Part shown: in pieces, positions 19,264-27,516 of the stretch
Layout of the letters: each line of letters starts with the position of its first letter
Position numbering within the stretch: position 1 is the first letter of the stretch
Assembly (NCBI GenBank): GCA_934668765.1
Contig: CAKUOH010000001.1
Span: 1 to 64,000, forward strand
Length of the DNA: 64,000 nt
DNA from: an uncultured Helicobacteraceae bacterium
Lineage (GTDB): Bacteria; Campylobacterota; Campylobacteria; Campylobacterales; Helicobacteraceae
Reading direction: 5' to 3'
Translations under genes and position numbers: made by a program
The notes under the pieces: generated by a model
Seen by the model: the letters and a program-made list of their open reading frames with translations, nothing else
Told to the model about the DNA's origin: nothing
Databases searched by the model: none

Positions 19264-20556
19264 ATGAATATTTTAAACTCGATAAATGATTTTAACGAAG
19301 CAAAGGCGGTGATTGCTGGGGGCGTAAATTCGCCTGTCCGCGCATTTAGCTCGGTGGGTGGAAATCCACGAATGATAAAAAGCGCGAATGGTTGCTATTT
19401 AATCGATGAGGACAATAACAAATATGTAGATTTTGTGCAAAGCTGGGGACCGCTTATATTTGGGCATAAAGATAGCGCGACACTTGAAGCCATAAGAGAG
19501 ACGATTGAACGCGGTGTGGGATATGGTGCGCCCACGATTATCGAAACCAAACTAGCCAAAGAAATCATTGAAGTTTATGATGCAATCGATAAGATTCGCC
19601 TTGTAAGCTCTGGCACGGAGGCGACAATGAGTGCGATTCGCTTGGCACGGGCATTTACAGGGCGTGATGATATTATAAAATTTGATGGTTGTTATCACGG
19701 GCATAGTGATTCGCTACTTGTGAGTGCAGGAAGTGGCTGTGCGACTTTTGGCAATCCTAGTTCGCCCGGTGTCCCGCAGGATTTTAGCAAACACACGCTT
19801 GTGGCAAGATATAATGATTTGGATTCGCTAAAAGCTTGTTTTAAGGCAAGTGGAAAGGTAGCATGTGTGATAATTGAGCCGATTGCGGGAAATATGGGGC
19901 TTGTCCCAGCGGATGCGGAGTTTATCAAAGGTGTGCGCGAAATGTGTGATATTTTTGGCGCAGTGCTTATTTTTGATGAAGTGATGAGCGGATTTCGCGC
20001 GTCTTTGAAAGGTTCGCTAGGATTTTATGAAATAACGCCAGATTTGGCGACTTTTGGCAAAGTCATAGGTGGAGGATTGCCCCTAGCGGCATTTGGCGGA
20101 CGAAGCGACATAATGGATATGCTCTCCCCCACAGGTGCGGTTTATCAAGCGGGGACTTTGAGTGGCAATCCTGTGGCAGTATCGGCGGGACTAGCGGTGT
20201 TAAGGCAAATAAAGCGTGATAATGGCTTGTATGGGCGATTAGAAAGCTTGGCGGTGCGTTTGACAAAGGGAATGCAAGATAGGGCGAATCGCTTTGGCTT
20301 TGCAATGCAAACTGCCGTGCGTGGCAGTATGTTTGGCTTTTTCTTTAATGATAGGGCGGTGCAAAATTTTGATGACGCTAAAAAAAGCGATACCGCGCTT
20401 TTTGCGAAGTTTCATCAAAAAATGCTTGAAAGAGGCGTGTATTTCGCGCCATCAACCTTTGAGAGTGGCTTTATTTGCGCTGCGATGGACGAATCTGTCA
20501 TTGATAGGGTGGTGGATTCGTGTGAAGTAGTTTTTGAAGAGTTAAAAAATGGATAA
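19264..20556 (+). CDS. hemL: Glutamate-1-semialdehyde 2,1-aminomutase
   Basis: 430 residues. Class III aminotransferase fold that isomerises glutamate-1-semialdehyde to 5-aminolevulinate for haem synthesis. Motifs: [14 protein letters not shown] at the start, [27 protein letters not shown], the [11 protein letters not shown] strand and the PLP Lys in [20 protein letters not shown] precedes the ATG. Its last eight bases overlap the start of the atpZ-like gene, an arrangement (hemL then small membrane protein) also known in Campylobacter. Confidence 0.97.
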   Translation: MNILNSINDFNEAKAVIAGGVNSPVRAFSSVGGNPRMIKSANGCYLIDEDNNKYVDFVQSWGPLIFGHKDSATLEAIRETIERGVGYGAPTIIETKLAKEIIEVYDAIDKIRLVSSGTEATMSAIRLARAFTGRDDIIKFDGCYHGHSDSLLVSAGSGCATFGNPSSPGVPQDFSKHTLVARYNDLDSLKACFKASGKVACVIIEPIAGNMGLVPADAEFIKGVREMCDIFGAVLIFDEVMSGFRASLKGSLGFYEITPDLATFGKVIGGGLPLAAFGGRSDIMDMLSPTGAVYQAGTLSGNPVAVSAGLAVLRQIKRDNGLYGRLESLAVRLTKGMQDRANRFGFAMQTAVRGSMFGFFFNDRAVQNFDDAKKSDTALFAKFHQKMLERGVYFAPSTFESGFICAAMDESVIDRVVDSCEVVFEELKNG

Positions 20557-20992
20557 ATCTAAAAAAGATTCGCAAGAATCTAGCAAAAATAAATCCGCAC
20601 GAAGTGCGAATCCTATCAAAAGTTTTTGCTACTTTTGGCTTTCGCCAAAAGTAGAATCCCCCTCACCCTTAAACCCTAATTTACCAAATAACGCAAATAA
20701 TGCACGAATAAGCAAATCACAAAAAGACTCCGCACAAAATCCAAAATTGCGTTCCGTAATTGTCGGCGCAAACGGACTTTCACTTGGCATTTCAATAGTC
20801 GTGGCTATTTTGCTAGGAATCGGCGCAGGGGTTTTAATGCAAAAAATCTTTGGTGTGTTTTGGGTGCTGTTTTTAGGCGTAGCGTGGGGCATTGCCGCCG
20901 CTGTGTTAAATGTCTATAAAGTCTATAAGGCAGAATTACGCGACTTTGAAAAAATCGCGGATGACCCGAAGTATAAGCAATCCCAAATATAA
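20549..20992 (+). CDS. AtpZ/AtpI-family membrane protein with repeat-derived insertion
   Basis: 147 residues. The C-terminal 80 residues have two membrane helices ([20 protein letters not shown] and [20 protein letters not shown]) followed by a charged tail ([14 protein letters not shown]), as in the small AtpZ/AtpI proteins linked with F1Fo ATPase assembly or Mg2+ handling. The N-terminal 65 residues are low complexity and include a stretch (about residues 17-40, around [12 protein letters not shown]) encoded by two perfect DNA hairpins at 20596-20654, so this part looks like an inserted palindromic repeat translated in frame. ATG overlaps the hemL stop region by eight bases. Confidence 0.75.
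   Translation: MDKSKKDSQESSKNKSARSANPIKSFCYFWLSPKVESPSPLNPNLPNNANNARISKSQKDSAQNPKLRSVIVGANGLSLGISIVVAILLGIGAGVLMQKIFGVFWVLFLGVAWGIAAAVLNVYKVYKAELRDFEKIADDPKYKQSQI
20596..20654. repeat. Pair of palindromes inside the atpZ-like coding region
   Basis: CGCAC-GAA-GTGCG at 20596-20608 and CTACTTTTGG (20629-20638), loop CTTTCG, CCAAAAGTAG (20645-20654). Both are perfect stems. The following bases (CCCCCTCACCCTTAAACCC) recall the C-rich family-A repeats. Confidence 0.65.
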
Positions 20993-21053
20993 ATCTGCCA
21001 TAATGACACAATTTACCTTACGAATCATTACGCAATAGCCTACAAAACATACA

Positions 21054-21076
21054 GCGCAAGACTGAAAGTCTCACGC
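21054..21076. terminator. Possible terminator between convergent atpZ-like and lysine-rich genes
   Basis: GCG CA AGACT-GAA-AGTCT CA CGC forms a hairpin with a small internal loop; TTATTTTTTG follows about 17 bases later on the plus strand. The 99-base convergent spacer has nothing else. Confidence 0.35.
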
Positions 21077-21091
21077 TACCTTCATAATAGG

Positions 21092-21463
21092 TTATTTTTT
21101 GCTACACTTTCCCTTGCATTTCTTTTTATGTTTTTTGATTTGCTTTAAAATCGCAGCTTCAAAAAACTCATTTTTTGCTTTCGCATCTTTGATGAAATCC
21201 TTGAAAAATGCCTCGATTTTGGCAAGTTTTTTCTCGCTTATCTCAACGCTTCCCAAAGCAAATGCCTTGCCTTTTGCCACTGCTACTTTGGCGTCTTTTG
21301 CCACTTTACTCGCTACTTTTTTTGCAGCCACTTGGACTTTTTTAGCCCTAGTGCTTACTTTTTTACTTGCGGTGCTTGTCGCATTTTGCGCCTTTTTTAC
21401 TACCGCTTGTGCTTTTTTGTTGCCCTCGATTTTGTTTATTTTGCTAATTTTGTCTGTTGCCAT
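21092..21463 (-). CDS. Lysine/alanine-rich, histone H1-like protein
   Basis: 123 residues, very basic. Residues 1-70 consist of Lys/Ala/Val/Ser runs (KKVSTRAKKVQVAAKKVASK) like the AK-rich tails of histone H1-type proteins or phasin-like proteins; residues 75-105 form an amphipathic helix (KKLAKIEAFFKDFIKDAKAK), and the end is KKHKKKCKGKCSKK with two Cys. Cytoplasmic, probably binding nucleic acid or another acidic partner. It begins 9 bases after the ParA-like gene with its own GGAGG, so the two form an operon. No specific family recognised. Confidence 0.75.
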   Translation of the reverse strand: MATDKISKINKIEGNKKAQAVVKKAQNATSTASKKVSTRAKKVQVAAKKVASKVAKDAKVAVAKGKAFALGSVEISEKKLAKIEAFFKDFIKDAKAKNEFFEAAILKQIKKHKKKCKGKCSKK

Positions 21464-21472
21464 TTTTTCCTC

Positions 21473-22204
21473 CTATTTTAATTTGACTGACAATTTTACA
21501 GCTTTCGCAAACTCGCTAAAAAAGTTCTCAAACTCGCCCTTCGCTTTGGAATCGCTATATTCTGTGATTCCAAGCCCTTCACTTATGGCGCGTTTGTAGG
21601 CGATTCGCTCTTTTAGGACGCTACTAAGCAAGTGAAAATCACCCTTTAAATCCAGCGACTTGCGAATCTGCTCGACTTTTTCTTTATACGCCAAAAGTTC
21701 CCTATCCAAATGCACATTTGTGCTAATTTTATTCATCAAAATGCAAATTTGCACCTCCTCGTTAATATCTTTGATTTCCATAATCGTTTCAAGCATTGTG
21801 CGAAGCACATCAGCATCAAATTGAGACGGCGTTGTGGGTAAAATAATGCTATCGGCATACAGCATTGCCTTACGCGATTCTTGGCTATCAATCCCGCCTG
21901 TATCAATGATGATATGCTCATAAAACTCGATAAATTGCTTTAATGATTCAGCGATATTGCCTGTGCGGTTTGAAAGTGTGAAATGTTTTAGATTTTTCTT
22001 TGTGCATTCCTCACTCTCACGGATATTCGTAAAACTCTCAATGCTTTTTTGCGGGTCGGTATCCATCACCAAAACTTTATTGCTAGATTCAAGCAATTTG
22101 ACAGCAAGATTCACAGCAATAGTGCTTTTGCCAGAGCCACCTTTTTGATTTGCTATGGTAATGATATTTGCTTGTGGTTTGACTTTACTTTTATCCTTTG
22201 CCAT
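21473..22204 (-). CDS. ParA-family ATPase (orphan, no ParB nearby)
   Basis: 243 residues. Deviant Walker A QKGGSGKST near residue 20, Walker A' region VMDTDPQKS, and Walker B-like IIIDTGGID, as in ParA/Soj/McdA-like dimerising ATPases. It is the small type without an N-terminal HTH, so DNA binding would be non-specific through the dimer surface. No parB or parS-like site is near; the only partner is the lysine-rich protein gene 9 bases downstream. Such orphan ParAs position cargo (chemoreceptors, storage granules, carboxysomes, secretion machines) on the nucleoid. GAGGG before the ATG. The true cargo is unknown. Confidence 0.88.
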   Translation of the reverse strand: MAKDKSKVKPQANIITIANQKGGSGKSTIAVNLAVKLLESSNKVLVMDTDPQKSIESFTNIRESEECTKKNLKHFTLSNRTGNIAESLKQFIEFYEHIIIDTGGIDSQESRKAMLYADSIILPTTPSQFDADVLRTMLETIMEIKDINEEVQICILMNKISTNVHLDRELLAYKEKVEQIRKSLDLKGDFHLLSSVLKERIAYKRAISEGLGITEYSDSKAKGEFENFFSEFAKAVKLSVKLK

Positions 22205-22379
22205 TTTTTACCCTCTAATATAATAATCCCTTTAAATGCGAAAATTCTAATATATTTTTTGCGAAAATGCAAGAGAAATGCGCAAAATTTTAAGTTTTTT
22301 GCGATTTTTTGCACGAATCTTGATTGAATCTTACGCAAATCTTTATAAAGCTAACCAAAAACTTTTAAATATTTTTCGC

Positions 22380-22385
22380 TACAAT
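22380..22385 (+). promoter_or_regulatory. -10 box of the CNNM gene pair
   Basis: CGCTACAATCGC carries TACAAT 50 bases before the ATG at 22435, after an AT-rich run; weakly supported. Confidence 0.4.
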
Positions 22386-22434
22386 CGCATTTTTGGAATC
22401 TTGCATACTTTTGGAATCTTGGGAGTTTAAATCT

Positions 22435-23397
22435 ATGGCGTTACTAATCCTTTATTTTTCCCTAACTATCGGCATTTCAATGATTTGCTCTGTGTGTGAA
22501 GCGATGATGTTTTCAGCCACACCCGCATTTGTGGAGAGTGCCGCCAAACTCACTAAAACGGGCAAGATTCTAAAACATCTAAAAACAAACATTGACAATT
22601 CTATCGGCGCAATCGTTATCGTAAATACCATTGCAAACACCGTTGGCGCGGCAAGTGTAGGGGCGCAGTTTGTCGCGGTATTTGGCGAAGCGTGGCAGGG
22701 CATTGTAGCGGGGATTATGACTTTAAGCGTCCTTTATGTGGGCGAAATCGTCCCCAAAACCATTGGCGCGATGTATTGGAAACGGCTCATTCTCCCCGCC
22801 TGCTACCTGCTAATTGTGTTTTATTACCTACTGTATCCATTTGTGTATATTTCGCGGATTATGACATTTTTTTTCAGAAAAAATGAAGTGCAAAAAATGA
22901 GTCGCGATGAGATTTTGGCACTTATGGAGTTGGCAGAGCAAAGTGGTTCGCTAGATGAATTAGAGATGGATATTTTAGAGCGCATAATGCAGCAAAGGGG
23001 CTTAAAAGCGCGTGATATTATGACAGATAAAAATCAAATGTTTGCGCTAAATGAAAATGAGCGCATTGATTTAGCAGTTCAAAAGCTAGAAACGCGTCCA
23101 TATTCGCGAATCCCTTTGATTAAAAGCGATTCACAAAACATTGATTCGCTTATCTATCGTCAAAGTGTTTTGGCGTCAAATCTCACAAATAAGGGCGAAT
23201 CCGCGCTAAAATCCATCGCTAAAAATATGCGCTTAGTTAGCGAAAATATGCAGGTTATGGCACTCTTAAAACTTTTTGTGATTTGTAGGGAGCATTTGGT
23301 GGGTGTGGTAGATAAAAACAAGCAGTTTGTAGGCATTGTGAGTCTTGAAGATGCGATAAATGCCGTGCTTGGCGTAGGTAACTTACAAAAACACTAA
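22435..23397 (+). CDS. CNNM-domain / CBS-pair membrane protein (hemolysin/CorC-like), first copy
   Basis: 320 residues. The N-terminal 150 residues form a CNNM (DUF21) membrane domain with three to four helices (starting MALLILYFSLTIGISMICSV); it ends in LYVGEIVPKTIGAMYW, the conserved family motif. After it comes a CBS pair (MTDKNQMFALNENERI and EHLVGVVDKNKQFVGIVSLED). Family members are implicated in Mg2+/Co2+ export. The ATG at 22435 has GGGAG nine bases upstream; an upstream in-frame start at 22393 lacks a ribosome site. The second copy starts 20 bases after the stop, so both are made together, possibly as a heterodimer. Confidence 0.88.
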   Translation: MALLILYFSLTIGISMICSVCEAMMFSATPAFVESAAKLTKTGKILKHLKTNIDNSIGAIVIVNTIANTVGAASVGAQFVAVFGEAWQGIVAGIMTLSVLYVGEIVPKTIGAMYWKRLILPACYLLIVFYYLLYPFVYISRIMTFFFRKNEVQKMSRDEILALMELAEQSGSLDELEMDILERIMQQRGLKARDIMTDKNQMFALNENERIDLAVQKLETRPYSRIPLIKSDSQNIDSLIYRQSVLASNLTNKGESALKSIAKNMRLVSENMQVMALLKLFVICREHLVGVVDKNKQFVGIVSLEDAINAVLGVGNLQKH

Positions 23398-23417
23398 ATT
23401 TGTAAAGGCGGAAAACA

Positions 23418-24458
23418 ATGATTTTGCTTATCACTTATTGCGTTGTGGCGATTTCGTGTAGCTTTCTATGCTCGATTTTAGAATCTACATTTTTAAGCAC
23501 TACGCCATCTTTTGTTGAAAGCTACGCTAAAAAGCACCCAAAAATCGGCGGTTATTTGCGCTATCAAAAATCCCATATTGATGATACGGAAGGCGCGATT
23601 TTGGTGCTAAATACTTTTACCGTTACAGGCAGTGCGACAGGATTTGGCATTGAGATAAACGCGCTGTATGGGGAGCAGTATCAATTCATCGCTTCCACTG
23701 CCTTTGCCATCGCGCTAATCTATCTAACAGAGATTTTACCAAAAACCATCGGTGCGACTTACTGGCAGAGACTTGCGCCGTTTGTGGCGGTTTTTATCCA
23801 CTACTTGCTAAAAATCGCATTTCCATTTGTGTGGATTGCAAAAATCATCATAAAATTTATGTCCTTTGCCAAAAAGGGCAAAATCACGCGCGAAGAAGTC
23901 CTAGCAGCAAGTGAAATAGGCAAAAAAGGTGGCTCAATAAATGACAAAGAAATGAAATTAGTCCAAAATCTGCTAATGCTTAAAAACTACCAAGCCACCG
24001 ATATTTTGACGCCTAGAAGTGTGGTTTTTTCGCTCAAATACGATGAGAAAATCAAAGACATTGCAAAGCATAAGCATATCTTTACATTCTCCCGTGCGCC
24101 CGTATTTGCGGAGGATACGATTATTGGCATTGTAGATACAAACGAAATTTTGACAGAGGCAATGAAAGAAAATCCACGCGAACTAGCGGATTTTATCCGC
24201 CCTGTTTTTGTAGTGCCGTATAATCTCAGTGTGCTAAATCTCTTGCGCCTTTTTATGCAAAAAAATGAGCGATTTTTCATCGTGCAGGATAGATATGGGC
24301 AGTTTTTTGGCATTGTAACTTTTGAAGATGTGATTGAGACGCTGTTAGGCGAAGAGATTGTCGATGAGTTTGATGAAGTTAGCGATATGCAAAAACTTGC
24401 CAAAGAACGCACAGAGAGCCTAAAAATGAGATATTTAGATAGAATCAAAAAGGCATAA
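23418..24458 (+). CDS. CNNM-domain / CBS-pair membrane protein, second copy
   Basis: 346 residues, same layout as its upstream neighbour: CNNM membrane domain to about residue 140, with the signature IYLTEILPKTIGATYW, then two CBS motifs (LTPRSVVFSLKYDEKI and RFFIVQDRYGQFFGIVTFED). The linker has a long acidic-basic helix after the last CBS motif, absent in the first copy. The two proteins clearly arose by tandem duplication. Likely divalent-cation transport in the inner membrane. AAGGCGG precedes the ATG. Confidence 0.88.
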   Translation: MILLITYCVVAISCSFLCSILESTFLSTTPSFVESYAKKHPKIGGYLRYQKSHIDDTEGAILVLNTFTVTGSATGFGIEINALYGEQYQFIASTAFAIALIYLTEILPKTIGATYWQRLAPFVAVFIHYLLKIAFPFVWIAKIIIKFMSFAKKGKITREEVLAASEIGKKGGSINDKEMKLVQNLLMLKNYQATDILTPRSVVFSLKYDEKIKDIAKHKHIFTFSRAPVFAEDTIIGIVDTNEILTEAMKENPRELADFIRPVFVVPYNLSVLNLLRLFMQKNERFFIVQDRYGQFFGIVTFEDVIETLLGEEIVDEFDEVSDMQKLAKERTESLKMRYLDRIKKA

Positions 24459-24514
24459 TTGCGCGTTTGTTTCTTTAATTCGCAATGTTAAGACATTGTT
24501 AAGTGCGAATCTCA

Positions 24515-24520
24515 TATACT
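24515..24520 (+). promoter_or_regulatory. Possible asparaginase promoter -10 box
   Basis: CTCATATACTGCG holds TATACT 47 bases before the ATG; upstream lies TGTTAAGACATTGTTAAG, a direct repeat of TTAAG words that could serve as -35 or operator. Confidence 0.4.
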
Positions 24521-24566
24521 GCGCTTCGCGTTTATAAGCGCAAATTTATTTTCAAAGGATTACAAT

Positions 24567-25601
24567 ATGAAACGGATTTTATTTTACATAATGGCTATTT
24601 TAGCGTTAGGATTCACTATGGCAGAAGCAAAGCCAAAGGTGGCGATTTTAGCCACAGGCGGGACGATAGCAGGTAGCACGGATAGCAAACTTGCCACCAC
24701 AGGCTACACAGCAGGTGTTGTGGGCGTAGATGTGCTGATACAAGCAGTCCCTGAGCTTAAAAATCTAGCGGACATTACAGGGGAGCAAATCGCAAATGTC
24801 GATAGCTCCAATATGACGAACGAAATTTGGCTAAAACTTGCCAAGCGGTGCAATGACTTGCTAGGCAAAGTCGATGGCATAGTCATCACGCACGGCACGG
24901 ATACTATGGAGGAAACAGCGTTTTTTTTAAATCTAGTCGTAAAAAGCGATAAACCTGTGGTGCTTGTCGGTGCTATGCGCCCTGCCACAGCGATAAGTGC
25001 CGATGGTCCTAAAAATCTCTACAACGCCGTAGCTTTGGCGGCAAATCCTAGCGCAAAAGGCAAGGGCGTAATGGTAGCGATGAATGATAAGATTTTAGGC
25101 GCAAGAGATGTGCAAAAAACGCACACGCTCAATGTCAATGCCTTTGATTTTGGCAATTTGGGCTACATAGTCGATGGTAAGGTGTTTTTTAATAGCGCGA
25201 ATCTAAAAGCGCACACGAAAAAAACGGACTTTGATATTTCAAAGCTCAAAAGCCTCCCAAAAGTCGATATTCTCTACACTTACTCAAATGACGGCTCATC
25301 CGTGGCGGCAAAGGCACTTTTTGAAAACGGCACAAAGGGATTAGTCATCGCTGGTAGCGGAGCAGGTAGCATTCACACAGCTCAAAAAGAAGTGCTAAAA
25401 GATTTGCTAAAAAAGGGGCTAAAAGTCGCCGTTAGCTCACGCGTGAAAAGTGGCTTTGTCGCGGTGGGCGATGATGATAAAAAACTAGGATTTATTTCAG
25501 CGCAAGATTTAAATCCGCAAAAAGCGCGTGTTTTGCTAATGTTAGCACTCACAAAGACAAATGACAGCAAAAAAATCGCAGAATATTTTTTGAAATATTA
25601 A
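24567..25601 (+). CDS. ansB: Periplasmic type II L-asparaginase
   Basis: 344 residues with a clear signal peptide (MKRILFYIMAILALGFTMAEA). The mature enzyme starts KVAILATGGTIAGS (nucleophile Thr33), and has the second Thr motif ITHGTDTMEETAFFL with the catalytic T-K-D partners (VGAMRPATAISADGP). It hydrolyses asparagine (and often glutamine) to aspartate plus ammonia in the periplasm; in H. pylori and C. jejuni this supports amino-acid catabolism and host-cell effects. AAAGGA precedes the ATG. A tRNA-Ser gene lies downstream on the other strand. Confidence 0.95.
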   Translation: MKRILFYIMAILALGFTMAEAKPKVAILATGGTIAGSTDSKLATTGYTAGVVGVDVLIQAVPELKNLADITGEQIANVDSSNMTNEIWLKLAKRCNDLLGKVDGIVITHGTDTMEETAFFLNLVVKSDKPVVLVGAMRPATAISADGPKNLYNAVALAANPSAKGKGVMVAMNDKILGARDVQKTHTLNVNAFDFGNLGYIVDGKVFFNSANLKAHTKKTDFDISKLKSLPKVDILYTYSNDGSSVAAKALFENGTKGLVIAGSGAGSIHTAQKEVLKDLLKKGLKVAVSSRVKSGFVAVGDDDKKLGFISAQDLNPQKARVLLMLALTKTNDSKKIAEYFLKY

Positions 25602-25651
25602 AGATTTAATGTTGCAGATTCGCGCCCAAAAAGCGCGGATTGTGTGTTTTA

Positions 25652-25739
25652 TGGCAGAGAGGAAGGGATTCGAACCCTCGAACGATTGCTCGTTACACGC
25701 GTTCCAGGCGTGCTCCTTCAACCACTCGGACACCTCTCT
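25652..25739 (-). tRNA. tRNA-Ser (anticodon GGA)
   Basis: 88 bases with the CCA encoded. Acceptor stem AGAGAGG pairs with CCTCTCT, then discriminator G and CCA. The anticodon stem CACGC/GCGTG encloses the loop CTGGAAC, anticodon GGA. The long variable arm (around AACGAGCAATCGTT) is typical of tRNA-Ser, and the T-loop GGTTCGAATCC is canonical. Confidence 0.95.
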
Positions 25740-25852
25740 AAAATCGCTGATTTATAGCAATTCATATTAGATTTGCTAAAAAGCGCGAATATTAGCAAAT
25801 TTTTTCTAAAAATATCTAGCAAATCACGCATTTTTGCAATCCTCAAAATTGC

Positions 25853-26233
25853 TTATGAATCTTTTAAGATTTGCTCAAATATCACGCCATCAATGCCTAA
25901 TTTCGCAGTTTTTTCTATGCCATTTTCATCGCGCACCACAAGCAAAATCTTACTATCCAAAAAATATTCATTAGTAAGTTTTTGGCAGATTTGCGCTAAT
26001 TTTTTGCGCCGAATCACTATATATTTCGCGCCCAAATTCGCATAAATCATCAAATCCACAACGCGACAAACCTCCACAGCATAAGTGATTTCACATTCAT
26101 TGCAATGCCTTGCGATTTCAAAACTATCGCTAAAAAATACCACTTCATTTGCAAAAGTTTTATCTATATCACTAATGCTACGAATCGCCCTAAACTTTGG
26201 GCTTTTCAGTGCCTTATGTCCGATAATTATCAT
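25853..26233 (-). CDS. Conserved-looking unknown protein
   Basis: 126 residues, no signal peptide. Alternating strands and helices: MIIIGHKAL, DIDKTFANEVVFF, CEITYAVEV, KYIVIRRKKLAQICQ, KILLVVRDENGIEKTAKLGIDGVIF. The last part resembles an end strand-loop-helix of an (alpha/beta) barrel phosphate site, but no family can be named. Weak ribosome site (AGGCG). The tRNA-Ser on one side and the lipoprotein pair on the other are on the same strand, with spacers of over 100 bases. Confidence 0.65.
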   Translation of the reverse strand: MIIIGHKALKSPKFRAIRSISDIDKTFANEVVFFSDSFEIARHCNECEITYAVEVCRVVDLMIYANLGAKYIVIRRKKLAQICQKLTNEYFLDSKILLVVRDENGIEKTAKLGIDGVIFEQILKDS

Positions 26234-26384
26234 AATTTATACGCGCCTTTTTTGAATGTTAATGCAGTATTTTAGCAAAAATAGCTCAAAAATTTTGTGG
26301 ATTTTTATGGATTTGCGGATTGCTTTAGATTCAAAGGATTCAAACAAATCACATTAAATCTAAAAGCAAATCAAAACTTAACGC

Positions 26385-26864
26385 CTATTTTTCCCCGCAG
26401 TCATAGACTTGTGCTTGAATTTTGTGTGAAGTTAGGACTGCGTCTTTCACGCTTTTTGGTAGCGTAAATCTGCAATCCACACTACGCCTAACGCCATTGA
26501 CAACGCCTTCGCACAGCACTTCTTCTTTTGTGATTACCATCACCACTTTCTTGCCTTCCCCTGTGATATAAGTCGCTTCGTTGCGTAAGTCATTCATCGC
26601 GCCTTCACGCAATAATTCTTTCGTAGCGTCCCTTCTATCGCCCACAATGTCCTTGCCTTCCACTTCGCCTAGAATCTTGCAACTATAAGGCGCGTCTTTA
26701 GCGACAGTAATGCTCCGCGCTTGTTCTTTTAGCTGTTTTGGAATATAGGGCGATTTGGTTACTTCTGGTGTTATTGTCGGCTCTTTGCCACAACCCACCA
26801 TAAAAGCCACTGCAAACGCGCCTATCACAACGAATCTGCCAAATCTTATGAATCTACCTAACAT
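26385..26864 (-). CDS. Lipoprotein with DUF4156-like domain (second of pair)
   Basis: 159 residues. Lipoprotein signal: basic start, hydrophobic run VVIGAFAVAFMVGCGKEP, with the lipobox Cys at about residue 25. The mature part has CKILGEVEGKD followed by an Arg/Glu-rich helix (ATKELLREGAMNDLRNEA) and ends in a Cys-containing YDCGEK. The arrangement (Cys-x-x-x-G-E, helix, strand with VMVITKEEVLCEG, terminal VYDC) matches its neighbour at 26877 and the DUF4156 RcsF-like lipoprotein type. It starts 12 bases after the previous gene, so it is under the same G10 promoter. Confidence 0.7.
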   Translation of the reverse strand: MLGRFIRFGRFVVIGAFAVAFMVGCGKEPTITPEVTKSPYIPKQLKEQARSITVAKDAPYSCKILGEVEGKDIVGDRRDATKELLREGAMNDLRNEATYITGEGKKVVMVITKEEVLCEGVVNGVRRSVDCRFTLPKSVKDAVLTSHKIQAQVYDCGEK

Positions 26865-26876
26865 ACAATACGCCCT

Positions 26877-27296
26877 TTAGAATTTGCACTCATAAACTTC
26901 GCCATAAACCTTTAACGCGCTGACATCGCTGATTTTTGGCTCTTTGTCTTTGCAAACTGTCTCATATTTGCCACATAGCCACTCTTCTTTTGAGATATAT
27001 ACGACTAATCTCTTATCGCCTTTGCCACTACCGACTTGTTGCAAGAAAGCAGAATTATTTATCGCGTCATTTTTCGCACTCTCTTTTAGCTGTGAAATGC
27101 TTGCTTTTGTATTGCCTACACGCGCAATGCCTTGCTTTTCGCCCACTAGCATACAGCCCATAGGTTTGCTTGCCGAGTATGATACGCGATGCCCTTCTGG
27201 TGTCAAATCAATTACCTGAAATGGCGGTTTAGAACAAGCCGCAAAAATCAACGCCACCGCGCCCACTGCGCCGAATCTTAAGATTTTGCTTATCAT
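26877..27296 (-). CDS. Lipoprotein with DUF4156-like domain (first of pair)
   Basis: 139 residues. Lipobox IFAACSKPP with Cys at about residue 21. The mature part has CMLVGEKQG, a helix (ISQLKESAKNDAINNSAFLQQ), the strand RLVVYISKEEWLCG and the end VYGEVYECKF; four Cys outside the lipobox could form two disulfides, as in RcsF/DUF4156 lipoproteins. It is a paralogue of the next gene and leads the operon. AAAGGAG before the ATG; the promoter has a G10 tract, so both lipoproteins are likely phase variable. Location: outer or inner membrane, periplasmic face or surface. Confidence 0.72.
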   Translation of the reverse strand: MISKILRFGAVGAVALIFAACSKPPFQVIDLTPEGHRVSYSASKPMGCMLVGEKQGIARVGNTKASISQLKESAKNDAINNSAFLQQVGSGKGDKRLVVYISKEEWLCGKYETVCKDKEPKISDVSALKVYGEVYECKF

Positions 27297-27342
27297 AAAA
27301 GCTCCTTTAAAAAGTAAAATTTAGTCTAAAAAGACAAATGAA

Positions 27343-27379
27343 ATTATAATCCCCCCCCCCACTTAAAATCTGCTTAAAT
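27343..27379 (-). promoter_or_regulatory. Phase-variable promoter of the lipoprotein pair (G10 in -35/-10 spacer)
   Basis: On the minus strand: ATTTAAGC, GATTTTAAGT, ten G (27360-27351), AT, then TATAAT (27348-27343), 47 bases before the ATG. The order AAATTTTCACATTTTT, ATTTAAG, TTTTAAG, G10, -10 is the same as before the pilin-like gene at 16486. Confidence 0.65.
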
Positions 27380-27449
27380 TTTGGAAAAAATGTGAAAATT
27401 TGTTGAAAAATTTTAATCTTTGGTTTGCGATAATTTTTAAAAAGGTGCA

Positions 27450-27490
27450 GATTCGTGGCAAAACGAAGTTTATTTAGCAATCCACGAATC
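27450..27490. repeat. Inverted repeat of family-B type
   Basis: GATTCGTGG (27450-27458) and CCACGAATC (27482-27490) are perfect inverted arms around AAGCAATC-like core words of family B (TTTAGCAATCC). Confidence 0.5.
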
Positions 27491-27516
27491 GCATATAAAT
27501 TAAGACTTACAAAATC

